Below are positions 12,855 to 25,598 of a DNA stretch of 64,000 bases, one piece after another (position 1 is the first letter of the stretch; each line of letters begins with the position of its first letter). The stretch comes from Helopsaltes ochotensis. Its lineage: Eukaryota; Chordata; Aves; Passeriformes; Locustellidae. The DNA lies in NCBI GenBank assembly GCA_013400155.1, contig VXBM01000336.1, forward strand, positions 661,293 to 725,292. The letters are read 5' to 3'. Made by a program: the position numbers and the translations under genes. The notes under the pieces are model-generated. The model was not told where the DNA came from. It saw nothing but the letters and a program-made list of their open reading frames with translations, and made no database searches.

Positions 12855-15800
12855 CCCAAGTTTATCAGAAGGAATAAAATTATTTTTGCTTTCCACGTCT
12901 TTTTCTTATGTGCATTTAGCCAGCAGTTTTAGAATGCTATTTGATATTATATTGACCTTGACATTGTGTAGTGTAGTCTTTCCTATTTTAGTCAATCGAA
13001 GCAAGGAATTTCTCTCCAGTTTAATTTCAAGCATACAGGTTTCAGTCTGCTGAACAGGGATGTCTTTGCTCAATCTATTCCTGGATCTCAGAGCTTACTT
13101 TTTTTGGCAGGTAGGTAGGCATGTGTTGTAATCCTTCCACCTACTGCAAAGTTAGTCTGGACAGACGTTGTGTGGTCTTAATTCCTGAAAAGCATGACAT
13201 AGGAAGCAAAGAAATGAGTAGAGAGAAGGAATTGTAGCATACAAGCAGAAAAGGTTTGTTACAAAAAGTGCTGTTATAGCAAAGCATTCTTTGTTCGACA
13301 AAGCAGAAATGTTAACTTTAGTGCTGTGTAAGTAAGCAAATATTTATTTAATACATGGATTATCTTACATTACTTTCCTAGAGTTTGCAGCAATCTTGCC
13401 TTACCTTGTCTTTTTGACTTTTTTTTTTTTAATGATGTGTGAACAGGTGACTGAGAAGTGCCAGGGGGCACTGGCTTGATCAGAAATGAGTTTCAACAGA
13501 AGGTATTTTGGGGTGTGGCTTTTTTTTTTAAATGCAAGTATGGTTTAGATTGTCTGCTTTGAATAATGATTTGTTGAATTTGATACAGAAACACAGATGC
13601 CCAATACAGTTCTTCAGGAGTATTGTTTGGGGAGATCAGGATTTTTGCTGGTGTGCTAACTAATGCTTGTCTGTCTGGTTTTCCTGTTTTGTTTTTAGTT
13701 TGTTTTGTTTTGTTTTTTCTTTTTGGAGACACTGCTGTTTTTTTCTACACTCCGGTAGCTTTTTAGCTACTGAAGCAGAAACCTCTTTCAGAAAACCTGA
13801 ATTGCTCCACAGATGTGGGTATAGATCTTTCTGGAGATCCTGGTCCAGTGTTTAGAGCTCTTAGTTGTTACAGTAATATGGGAACTTATGTGATGTCTGC
13901 TGAATTCAATGGCTTTTTTTTCATGATGGGCTTGACATACAGACTCAGCAGAAATTCCTACTGCAAAGTGGCTTCGCTTGTGCTAGGCTTTGCGTAGATC
14001 TCTGAAGACATCGTTCCTGCTCTACAGTGCCATCATAGTGGAAAATGTGTATGAAGTTTGGGGAGGAAGAACATTGTCAAATACATGAAATATGCTTGCT
14101 TGTGTTTTAATGTTTGATTCTTTTTGAAGATTTTTTTTAAATAATTATACCATTCTGTCAAACATAGATTGTACTTCATTTGTATGTGTAACTGGTGAAT
14201 TGAGGGGCACTGCAGTAGTATTGGGGGGTTGAAATTGTCCATGGTTCCTGGGCTGTTTGGTGTTTGCTTTGTTGTGTTTTGTTTGTTTAACTGATTAGTT
14301 TGAGTAGTTGGGTAGAAAGAGCTATTCAGCTTCTTTAGGTTAACTTTACTCCAACTTGTAAACATTTTGGCATTTTTTTGGAAACAAGAATGCTGTTGTG
14401 TGAAATTATCTGATCTTGCAAAATGTAATTTTTTTTGTAATAGTGTCTTTACACATTCAATGTTATAGCTATTAAAGAAAAGAAATGCTATCTTGCTGTT
14501 CAAAGATTTTATTTCTAATGTGGCAGAGAGGATCTTTCAACAGTCTCTGATTTTCATTGAGTTTTCATTTATGTAAAGCCAAGATCCTAAAGTAATAAAT
14601 TAAAACTACACAGTTGGTTGCCTTCTTGCATATGAGATGGTATAAGTTTTTACTTGGTCATAAAAAGATCTAAAAGTAGGGTCTCTAAAATCCATCCAAG
14701 AGGTGACAAAAGTGTTGCTATCTGTAACTTGAGAGCAAAGAAGGGTTAAATGGGTTAAATTTTGTACATTGATATTAAAGTATTCTGAAGATTTTTTTTA
14801 AGTAGATGGGTTGTAACTCCTGCTTCAAGCTTATTTTTATTGTTAATTTCAGCAAATTTTATCTTGCTTTGACTATAGTTCTGTAGTTGTGATGTTCTGA
14901 ACATGCTTAGACTTAAAGCATCCAATAAAAACAAAGTAGCTTGCTTGCAGTAATGGAAAAAATGACTCAGTCCAAGTTGAGACGAGAAATTAGCTAAAAG
15001 GCAAACAGTAATTCTTAAAACAGAAGCTAAGTTTAAGCACTTCATAAACGAGGTTGAAGATCGTTCTGTACTTCTGGTTTTCCAGTTACATTGAGTGCTT
15101 CAGTTGTAGTGCAGTGTTCATGTGTCATTTTTAGTAAAACTTCCCAGTTTTGCCAATAGATTTCTTTGGTATGCTGTGATTCATCTACTACTACCACCTT
15201 AGTTCAAGAACGATAAGGTAACACAGTAGAGTCAGCTGAGATGAAGGTACAGTTTAATTGAGGAAACGCATGCTGCGTGCTTAGAAATGACACCTGAAAG
15301 AGTAAAGGTCGTGCTAGTTCACTTGTCTTCTGCTGATAGCTGTGTGCTTCTTTGAAGTCACAAGGAGGTTGCTGGTGACACAAGGGCCATCAGCTGTTCA
15401 GCTTCTCTGGTACCTAGTCTGCATGCCAGAGCTCTGAGATGTAGATCAATTGTCAAATGAAAGAAATAAGCTTTTTCCTTATGAGCAAGACAAATGATGT
15501 ATTGCACTTCCACATTTAACCTTCATTTAGACCTCATATCTTCAGTTCAAGACCTTAAGTATAGGGTAATTTTGAATATTAAGCATTAATAGGGAAGATT
15601 GCTGTAATTAGGGAGTCATTACTTCATAGTTGAATGAGGCTAGCTCATAGATGTCTCGTATAAAGAGTTATATTAATCAAATCAACAACAAGGTGCTTCT
15701 TTCCTTGGATTCTTGTTTAATTCAAACTGTTTTAACTGTACCTTTGCCCAAGCTAAAACTAGTAAATAGAATAAATAGTTCTTTCTAAACTACATAGTCA

Positions 15801-18566
15801 TATTCTGCAGTGTTATATTCTTGCTAGGCCTGTAGTTAGACATGTAGCAGGTTCCTACCAAAACAGTACTTGGAACTTGTGTTGTAATGCACATTGCAAT
15901 TGGGTAGACATTTATTTTTATAGATACTTCTTTTGTTACCTCGCTGCTCTCTAAATACGTTTATAAATAACATGGGAGGAATTAACTCCTGATTTTATGA
16001 CATCCAAATGAGCTCCAGATTAGCTCCAAATTATACAGAACTGCCTTTGTCATCAAGCTTCTCAAGAGGAACTGAGAATTAAACACAGATTCACTTCTTT
16101 TTAAAAGTGATGATTCTCAGTTTTACACTTTTTACCTTCCCCTATCCAATCTTTGATGCTGGCTCCTGCATGAATGCTGCCACTATGCAGATGGCTTAAG
16201 GCACAAGCATGTGTAGACTTCTTCCCTAGATAGCATTAGCTTCCCAAATAAGAATAGGGGAGTTCTGGAGCAAGGGCTTTGGTGTACCTTTATAGGCACT
16301 GACCACATTTCAGTCTAACAGTTTTCTAATCTCATTGTTAGACTCCACAAACACCTGAACACAACAATTTAAAACATGGCAAAAATGAACACAGTGAGCC
16401 CTTTTTTTGTTATTTGTGATAACATCCTATTTGTGATAACCTCAATTCACATTACACTTGATAACTTCTTCACCAGCTATTGTTAATCACTTTTAAGAAA
16501 ATTATTAATCAATACCTGACACCTTCATCTGAAAACCTCAATTTTCAATGCTTATGTAAGGAACAATAATTAATTTATTTTTAAGTCTTGATATAGTAGA
16601 CAGTAGTGAGCAAGACTCAAGAACTGTATCTTGCTTCTACTCCTGGAAACACTTAAACTTCTGTAAATACCACAACTTCAGCAGAATTATCTGTAAGGTT
16701 TGCAGATTTGCAGCCAAACTTTACAGCCCTTGGTATGCTTGAAGCATTCTTTTTCAGTGCTCAAGTTTAAAATGATATCTTCTAGGTTCTCCAGAACTAT
16801 AGCTATAAGTTTTAACACATCTTTCTAGTTTTTTCCTTCTCTGTAACAATAAACAACTCCTATCTAAGCCCAGGGTTTGCATCTGTTTTAGCTAAGTGAG
16901 TTGCTTAGTAAAAGGAACTATCTATGGTAATACCTAAACCTGCTTTACAGCAGTGCTTATCAAACTACTTTTTCTGGTCTGTTAGATAATTATATGCTCT
17001 GCTTTTGGAATAGTGTGGTTAAATGCAAACCCTAGAGCAGCAAGATGGTGTAAGTGTATTTTGTGTCACCGTAGTTTTTGCTTGCCGTCTTCATGTGGGA
17101 CAGCTCAGTTTTATTCAGCTTGGTTAATGACCTTATCCATTCATAGATGTGTGGGTGTCCTGTTGCTTTTCATTAAGCCTGTGGGAATTGATTCTCATAA
17201 CCATCTTAAAACTTTTTCTTCTGAAACTCAACATATATGCTGATTTTAATGCAAATATATATGTATTTTATTGATGAGTATATCCAAAAAACGATGCTGT
17301 ATGAAGATACAGAGAACAGCTGCAAAGTTACTAGTAAGTTTCTTGACTGGAAAGTGACTTGATTTGGATTCAAGTAGTCTGGATCTGAACTTCTTGACTT
17401 TGAGCTCAGAAAGTGAGTGTTGCATTCTGCTACATATCTTCTTTGACAACTGCCCTCTGCAGTTGAGATGCAATTCTGTCACTAAAATGAGGATGAGCAC
17501 TGCCCCAACGTGTTCAAGGTCAGCTCTTTGTAGGGTTTCAAAGAATGCTTTACCTTTGTGATCTTATTGGGCTTAAAACTTCAAAATCACACATTAAAAC
17601 TTTTGAGTTTCCCTGACCTAAATTTCCATTCTTTCCCTAAATGATCATAAAGATGGTGGGCTGACTTTTGTTGGTAATCAGTTACCATCTCTTCTCGCTA
17701 TTCCTGGGCAGCCAGAGTGGAATGAGGAAAGGGGAAGATGTGAACTGATTCTAAAATTTTTAGCTAATGACTGCTAGTGACTGGATAAGAAGGCCCAAAG
17801 TGACTGTACAGCATCAACTCCTGTTTGTGTAGGGCCCCACATCTTGTGCACTGCAGCTTAAGATGTTTAATTGCAAAGTATGTGACTGTTTTAGGAACCT
17901 GTTCTGTCTCAGACATTAGTGATTTCCATGGGACAAAAGTAAACTATAGCCCAGACTAACTTGGAAAGGCAAAAACTCACCTGCCATCTCATTTCCTTCT
18001 CCCTCTTGCTCATTAGCATTTTACAGGAGTGCTTGTGATATTCATGTTTGCAGCATGCTACAGTTGTGTCATCTTTTGCCTAACCTAATTCAGTCTTAAT
18101 GATTAAGTCCTCAGCAGAGCAGTAGTAGGTATTTTCTGAGATACTCCTAAAGCCGAGAGTGTTAATGCTATATTTATTGCCTCAGTTTTATTCTGCTTTA
18201 TATTTAGTGCAGGACTGATAGGGAGTGATTTTGAATCTAGAGGTGTATCAGTGTAGTCCTTTCAAACAAAAGTTCAACGTCCTAGCTGAGGCGTACCACA
18301 GTGGCAATCTCTTAAAGATTTCTTTTAAGTAGAGCCCATATATGTGGTTTTTTGAGTCTATGACCTTGTAAAATGTGTTTTTAGCAAGTTGATACCCTGC
18401 AGAGCAAAAATATAGTTGTACCTACTCTAAAGTTATCTGAAGTAGCTTGGTATAATGGTACATTTTTCTGAACTAAGAATGCATTTACTTTAGATAGGGG
18501 TATAGATACTGTGAACTACGGTGCTGTTGTTATTATAGACTAAATGCCTACTTAAGCACAAGTAGG

Positions 18567-18626
18567 CAGCTCCTGTGCATTCCCATGCCCTGTTGACAGC
18601 TCCTGTACATTCCCATGCCCATTCAC
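18567..18626. repeat. 30-base direct tandem duplication
   Basis: The unit beginning CAGCTCCTGT occurs at 18567 and again at 18597, 30 bases later. The first 24 bases differ at one position (G versus A) and the last six diverge. This looks like a recent local duplication. Confidence 0.88.
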
Positions 18627-19412
18627 TCCTGTGTAGGGAAGTTTAATTTGTTCAGTTGGCAAGCCATGTGGTAGATGAGCTTGCAGTTGGAGTGCAGTAA
18701 CTTTGAAAATACCGATATAAGAACTAATTGAGCAGTCCATTAAATTGCTGTGTAGGTCCACCCAGTGACACGATCTTGAGAACTAGTCTTAGCTCTTAGC
18801 TCTTCTCTGTGGATAAAATGACATAAATCTACAGCTTCTTAAGGAATGTTTTTCATTTGGAGGAATGTTAGCTAAATGAATTCCGAACTTGAGTAGAGAT
18901 GGCTCCTGATTCACAGTCTGGCGTATGAGTTTCAAATGTGTTTAGCCTCAGGGTCAAATTTAAGATCAGACTAAAGTTTCATCTTTTACAAAAAGGTAGT
19001 TGTAATTTTTTTGTATTTTTACCATGGTCACATATGGACTTAGTTTCTATAATAAAACTAGTTCTAGGTCCTGTTTGGCTACACCCTGCTTTGTTTGTCT
19101 ACTTTGTTTTTTGTTAGTGTGTCTCTGTTAGATGGAGTATATTGGCTGAGGTGCAAAAGGGCAACTAGGTCTGGCAGCAGCTGACATTTACTGGAAGAAA
19201 TAATTCTGTTCGGATTGTGTTAATCTACACTTTTTTTTTTTTGTCCTTAAGAGTCAATAGACTATGTGTTGATTGAAGAATTGCATTCTAGTCCTACCTA
19301 AAGTAGGTGCAAAATATCTTACTTAATTCAACAGATCTGGTAATCTGGTGTGGTTTGGATATTTATTTGAAGTGGAAATCCAGTACTTACTAAACTATGC
19401 ATTTTATTGGCA

Positions 19413-19439
19413 AAATTGACCTTTCATAAAGGTCAATTT
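19413..19439. repeat. Perfect inverted repeat (12-base arms, 3-base loop)
   Basis: AAATTGACCTTT is followed by CAT and then its exact reverse complement AAAGGTCAATTT. No larger terminal inverted repeats or target duplications were seen, so I do not call it a transposon. The half-site AGGTCA is also a nuclear-receptor-type core, here in an everted arrangement (TGACCTTTCATAAAGGTCA). Confidence 0.9.
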
Positions 19440-20654
19440 GTAAATATTAAGGGGAGGTAATACATAAAAAGTATGGCAGAGTTCTATAGAAATTTTGATA
19501 CTGTGTTAGAGGTGTTGCTTCGCAATCTTTAAGTGCTTGATTCCTTCAGAAAAATAAACCCTAGAGTTAAGAAGATACTGTTGCCATGCTGGCACATACC
19601 TCTAACTACAGCTTTTTGTATTTCCGTATTTATCTGTTTAATCCTGAAGTTCATACTCATTTCTTTCTTGCCCCTTCTTCTTGACTGATATTTCTTTCCA
19701 TTGTCTTGAAAGCTCCCTTGCCCTTCTCGAGTGGAGGCCCTGCAGTCTCCAGTGGAAGCCCTGTTTTACATCCCCATCTGTTCAAGAATGTTGCTTTCTT
19801 CAGTTCTCCCTGTGCTTTCTCTCTAGACTGTGTATTACCATTTCCTTATAAGCACTTGCTCGTTAGAGTTATTCTTGTTGGAATCTAGGCTACAAATAAT
19901 CTTTCCATGCAGCAAGTTGCTGCCTCTGATAAATGCAGGCTGCAGCCAGTGGCTGGCAGAGATTCATTTGCTGTCAGACCCCTGAATTAGGCTTTTCTGG
20001 TACTTTTCATTTGCACTAAAATCAAGGACGTTGTGTTTATGAATGCTGCCTGCAGTTTTGAAATTGATCTGGTCTTAATATTATGTAAGGAAATGTATTC
20101 AGTTGAATACTAAGCTATAGATTCTTCTGGAAGGCTACTTACATGAGCTCAGTTAAGGCAAAAGTCATGCTATATGTGTAAGATTTAATTCTAAAGTGTC
20201 TTAAAAATGTACTGCAGATGTTCATCTTAACTGTGATATATAAACTAAATAGACTACATGAATAGATTTGTGTAAGCATTTTCCATGGGAATCCCAGTGC
20301 CTTATATGGTCAACTTGCTTTGTAGTGCTCCAGTGAAATGAAGGCAGCCATCCAACAACAGAGAAAAAGAAAAAACTGCCCAGCTGTCTTTAGCTTTGTC
20401 TGTAATACCCTCTTTCTTGGCTTCCTTCAGTAGCACAGTAGCTAATTATTAAAACTGAAAATGTGGTAAGAGCCTGTGTAGCTAGTAGAAGAAGTTTATT
20501 TTGTGGCAATGACTTTATACTAAAGATTTAATTAATTTAATGAAGGGTAGTAGCATATTGATAACCCTGCTTTATTGCATAATTCACTTTTGCTGTCATA
20601 TAAGCTGTTGTGCCTTTTCCCAAGCTTGTAAACTGGTCATAATTCCAGTAGCTG

Positions 20655-20824
20655 TTAGAGCCAGAGCAGGGCAGAGGGGGAGAATCCCCTCCCTTGGCCT
20701 GCTGGCCGTGCTCCTTTTGGTGCAGCCCAGGGTTGGCTATCTGGGCTGTGAACGCACACTGATGGCTCATGTTGGGTTTTCATCAAGCATCACCCCAAGT
20801 CCTTCTCCACAGGGCTGCTGAGAC
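20655..20824 (-). mobile_element. CR1 LINE fragment (copy C)
   Basis: The segment is closely parallel to positions 5915-6085 of CR1 copy A: GGGGGAGAATCCCCTCCCTT, then the 'gctgtgaacgcacactgatg' block and 'catcaccccaagtccttctc'. The minus strand carries the ORF2 C-terminal region. Both ends are truncated, including loss of the CR1 3' end, so this is a small remnant. Confidence 0.87.
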
Positions 20825-23800
20825 CACTGATAAGTCAGTCATCTTTGCTTCTCTTCATATGGAGCATTCCAATCAGTTCTCAGAAAAGCAGCTTTTGTTT
20901 CTTTATGTCTTTTAGTTGCAGCTTCTACTAGCTTCGTGTAATGACTTGAACTCATTGTTTTAGCAGAAATGGTGAACAGATTTCTCTTATTAATGATTTT
21001 TAGTCTTGTGTTGCATGGTTGTCAGTGTCATTTTGTTCTAGGCTGAAGAATTCTGCCTGTTGAGCTCTTTTTCTGGGATATAGTCCATCCCTTTGACTAA
21101 GACTCTGGATCTCTGTGAAGTCTATTCTCTTACTGTTTTCAGCTATGAAGCTGTAAAGGAGGATGGAAATTCAATACTAAATCAGATTGACAGAAGCAAA
21201 ATCTCCTTGGATGGATCTGTGTATTAATATTCTAGCATTTTGCAGTGAGATAGGATTTTTCAGAAGAAAACCTTTTTTCAAATATTTTCACATTTACTGG
21301 AAGAGTGCTTCAGGGAAAAGCTGATATCCAAAAGAATATACCAAGACCTAAAAAACCCTACAGTACCATACAGTAATATATCAATGTTAATTTTGAGTAT
21401 GATAATTCAGAACTGAAAAGCTGTACAGATGTCAGGGTGCTGTGGACTTGTAAAATTCATTTAGACTTAGGCTGGTACTATCTGTGCTGTGACCTCTTTG
21501 CCTTCACTAGCACAGAGGAGGAAGCTGTAAGATGCAAAAATAGAGTAGGGACGTAGGAGTGAGTCAGAAGAGTGGAGGCAAAAGCAAGCTGTCAGATGTG
21601 GGCTGGTTGTCAGGATGAAACTGAGAGTTAGGAAAATTAAGTGATAGTGTGAAAAAGAAAGATTGATATTGGGAATACTGAAATAATGGAACTCGGTTAT
21701 TGGTATATTAGATACTACGTAATTAACCTGAAATCTGTACTTGGACTTAACATGCATTAACCTTTTAATACTCTATTATGTCATCATACCTAGATTATAG
21801 GGCCCCATAGAGGATTTGCTCTTGGGATACTTCAGGACATCTGATAAAGATGCTATTGCTCATTGAACTTCTACTTTAGCAGTGAGGGGGAAGAGAATGG
21901 TGTATGGGGTAGGAGACTGCAGGGAAATCTGTATGTGCTTGTGATTGCAAGTGTAATGGAAGGAAGCTTTCCTTTAGCCATATGAAGTAATGGATATCCT
22001 AAAACCTCAGTTCCATGGTATTTCAAATTGTATGGTTAAGTCAGGGTATATGGCTTATAAACCTTTTTGTTTGTTTTGTTTGTTTTATGATCTATAAAGC
22101 AATAACTTTTAGAGTGGAGGTTTTATGAATCCTGCTTATGTACCTAAATTGTTGTCAAGTGGCAAGTAAGAGTGCCTGAGAGAGTGAGTTCCATTTGGAA
22201 CAAGATTTAAGTACTACAGGCTGAATACTGAACTGTTAAGAAAAACCCATAATTTTGAATAGCCACACATTATGGAAATACTGATCATCTCACAGATTGA
22301 GCAAAACAAGTTCCTTTAGCCACAGGGAAGTAGAGATCATGTAGGACTGGACACAGGTCATAGGTTTGTGGGGCCAATCTCTTTGGCTTAGGCAGTGTTA
22401 ATTTAAGCATTTCCTAGGCCTGAAATATTTGGCTGTTCAGCCTCACTATTGCTTATATATAGGTACATAAATGAATATTTAATATCAAAATAGAGTCCTT
22501 AGAGAAGCATAAAGCTCCAACACATTTTGCTTAACTTAATAGTGAAAATCAGGCTGGCAGAACAGCTTTCCGCTGCAGAAGCTTTTTTGTTGAGATGTGC
22601 ACTGTAAAGAAGGAGAAGCAAGCTCAAGGCATCAAAGGTCGTCTTCTGGAATGTCAGGAAGTGGGTTTCTCTTTTCTGTACAACATGGAGTCAGTTTCTC
22701 ACCGTGTACTCTGAGGTATTTGGCCCCTAGCCTGATGGATAGAGCTTCTGTGAAAATAAATTGAGGACCAGTTTTCAAAACAGTTTGCATTGCAGGAGCT
22801 TTCAGTTTACAGCATGAGCAGTGGATGATTGAATAGTAGAGAAAGTCACGTGGGCCTTTGTCCATTTGTCGTAAATGTGAAAGCTTGGAAGTCTTCCCTG
22901 TCAAACTCTGCCCCTGTCCTTGCTACTGCTCCTCCCCTTCCAGGGACACTGAGTGGTTACCCACCAAAATTCTGCCGTGCTTAGGCTTTCCCAATGCTCA
23001 GGCAGTGTGTATGCTTTCTTCATAAAGTAAAAGCAATTTCATTTTTGTGAGTTTTTTTTTTTCACTTGTTTAGCATTTGTTTGTAGGTATTTGTGGGGGA
23101 AATGCAGTCAGTTAAGCCAGTGTGCATTCGTATGACTGACCTTGAAGCCAGTGTGCTTTTCAGCCACGTTTTCATTTTTGTGCTCTTTAATAATAATCAT
23201 ATTTAGCTAGAAGTCTGTTGTACGAGAAGCAAACTTTGGAACATTTGTGATTGATTTTGTGATGACATGCATACTGCTAAGGTCAGGTAAACAACAGACT
23301 TCTGGGCTTTTGTTATTTCTTTCAAGCTGACACAATCCTGTTAAAGAGAAGGTCAGTGTCTTTTCTGTCCTGATGCAATTCAAAGATGTCAGCAGCCTCT
23401 GAGAAAGTAGAAGTCAAGACAAATACGTTACTGCATAATTAGAAAATTAGGCTTTTGTCCTTTTCCCTAGAATTCTTTCTAGACTGAAACTCTGAAGTAG
23501 CTGCAGCTCCAGGTGCAACTGAGGCAGTACTCTACTTTGCTGCCTTGAAAAGGGTGTGCTCTTCCTCCCACCATGCTGTTTTCTTTCCCTCCTCCTTTTT
23601 TGTTTGTTTCAGTGGGTGGGGAGGAAGAAAAGGTTGTTTCTGCCTTGCTGGTTAGTGAATTGGCTAATGGAGAGTCTGACAAATGCTTTTGGGAGTGTGC
23701 AGTTGAAAATGAGGAGGGAGACTGGGACCTCCCTGTTTGTCAACAGTGAACTCGTGTAGAATCATGCCCTGAGTGATTATGATTAGTGTATGTTAGCTCA

Positions 23801-24567
23801 AAGGAATTAGGGTTTTCTGGTTTTATAACACTACCTCCTGCAGGGAACAGATTATTGCTTAAAACTCATCTTGAAATGTAGGCAAATTATCAGATAGGAA
23901 TGGTATTTATAAGTACTTTGAAACATTGTCATAATCTGAATGTCATAGACTGTAAAGCAAAATATTCAGATGAGGGTATAATTGCTATCTACTGAGGTAT
24001 GGTTTTTGTGTAACTGCATAAAATGAAATGTAGCAGGGGAAGAAGATTATAAAAGCTCACTTTAAATGCTTTCCTGAAGTGTATGTTTTTATCAGCATTT
24101 GACTACAAGAACTTTTACTAAAGGTATGTTCTCCTAATCTCTTAGAAGTGGTATTGTGTGCAGCTAAAGACAGTGAAAAAAATACATCAGTGGCAAGTTT
24201 CTTTAGTGCATTTTTCTGTGGAACTCATTGCTGAGCTTCCAAAATTTGGCATGCAGAACTGAGAAGCTAGAGGTGAACTGCTGCAGCGTGTGTATGAATG
24301 TCTGAATTTCTTGTTCTCTGGCAAAAGTGCAGAGGACACCATGATTTTGCCACGCTGATTTTGGCATGCGTGCTGCGGGTGACAGTTGCTCATCTAGTTA
24401 CAGTATTTTTCTCTTGCTTGCTTGGATGAAATTGCTCTTAAGGTTTGCAAGAACTAGAAAATTCAGTTTACTAGCTTACAGGTTTGCCTTTACTGACAGA
24501 GATAACTTGATTTGTGAGGATCAAAGCTGGAAAAGCTGGCAGCCTGTGGCTTGGACAGGAGCACTCT
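20825..24567. other. Intronic sequence without recognised elements
   Basis: AT-rich intron up to the assembly gap. Only short T/G-rich stretches are present (for example TTTGTTTTGTTTGTTTT at 22070-22086). No coding exon or RNA gene is evident. Confidence 0.65.
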
Positions 24568-25402
24568 NNNNNNNNNNNNNNNNNNNNNNNNNNNNNNNNN
24601 NNNNNNNNNNNNNNNNNNNNNNNNNNNNNNNNNNNNNNNNNNNNNNNNNNNNNNNNNNNNNNNNNNNNNNNNNNNNNNNNNNNNNNNNNNNNNNNNNNNN
24701 NNNNNNNNNNNNNNNNNNNNNNNNNNNNNNNNNNNNNNNNNNNNNNNNNNNNNNNNNNNNNNNNNNNNNNNNNNNNNNNNNNNNNNNNNNNNNNNNNNNN
24801 NNNNNNNNNNNNNNNNNNNNNNNNNNNNNNNNNNNNNNNNNNNNNNNNNNNNNNNNNNNNNNNNNNNNNNNNNNNNNNNNNNNNNNNNNNNNNNNNNNNN
24901 NNNNNNNNNNNNNNNNNNNNNNNNNNNNNNNNNNNNNNNNNNNNNNNNNNNNNNNNNNNNNNNNNNNNNNNNNNNNNNNNNNNNNNNNNNNNNNNNNNNN
25001 NNNNNNNNNNNNNNNNNNNNNNNNNNNNNNNNNNNNNNNNNNNNNNNNNNNNNNNNNNNNNNNNNNNNNNNNNNNNNNNNNNNNNNNNNNNNNNNNNNNN
25101 NNNNNNNNNNNNNNNNNNNNNNNNNNNNNNNNNNNNNNNNNNNNNNNNNNNNNNNNNNNNNNNNNNNNNNNNNNNNNNNNNNNNNNNNNNNNNNNNNNNN
25201 NNNNNNNNNNNNNNNNNNNNNNNNNNNNNNNNNNNNNNNNNNNNNNNNNNNNNNNNNNNNNNNNNNNNNNNNNNNNNNNNNNNNNNNNNNNNNNNNNNNN
25301 NNNNNNNNNNNNNNNNNNNNNNNNNNNNNNNNNNNNNNNNNNNNNNNNNNNNNNNNNNNNNNNNNNNNNNNNNNNNNNNNNNNNNNNNNNNNNNNNNNNN
25401 NN
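24568..25402. other. Assembly gap (835 N)
   Basis: All bases are N. Apparent reading frames across it are artefacts. The right border falls inside a plus-strand CR1, so part of the missing sequence is probably the rest of that element. The true size may not equal 835. Confidence 0.99.
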
Positions 25403-25598
25403 ATATTAGGAAAAAATTTTTCACAGAAAGGGTGATAAAGTATTGGTATGATCTGTCTGGGAGGTGGTTGAGTCACCATGCCTGGATGTGTTTAAAGAAA
25501 GACTGGATGTGGCACTCTGTGCCATGGTTTAGTTGAGGTGTTAGGGCTGGGTTGGGCTCGATGATCTTGGAGGTCTCTTCCAACCTAGTGATTCTGTG
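25403..25598 (+). mobile_element. CR1 LINE 3' end (copy D), interrupted by the gap
   Basis: A plus-strand CR1 tail: 'tattaggaaaaa.ttcac.gaaagggt', then GGGTTGGGCTCGATGATCTT and GAGGTCTCTTCCAACCTAGT, ending ATTCTGTGA, the degenerate CR1 terminal octamer. The 5' side runs into the N block, so the element is longer than what is visible. Confidence 0.93.

Larger units (their letters stand above)
10631..20650. other. Intronic sequence, mostly unique
   Basis: Ten kilobases of AT-rich intron with no recognised coding exon. It holds simple repeats (T run 12660-12674, ATT repeat 12829-12854), a 30-base direct duplication at 18567-18626 and a perfect 12-base hairpin at 19413-19439. The longest open frame (minus strand, 14033-14503, 156 codons) is rich in Lys, Asn and Thr and resembles no known family. 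Confidence 0.65.

Noticed and set aside
14033..14503. 156-codon open frame on the minus strand
   Set aside because: Composition follows the T-rich + strand (many Lys, Asn, Thr, Gln), no domain or motif is visible, and it lies in the middle of an intron. Chance frames of this size are expected in AT-rich introns of this length.
19413..19439. Inverted repeat as the end of a DNA transposon
   Set aside because: The arms are adjacent with a 3-base loop, and no internal sequence or target-site duplication exists.
24366..25536. Very long open frames on both strands around 24.4-25.5 kb
   Set aside because: They exist only because the N block contains no stop codons. The flanking real codons match no protein family.
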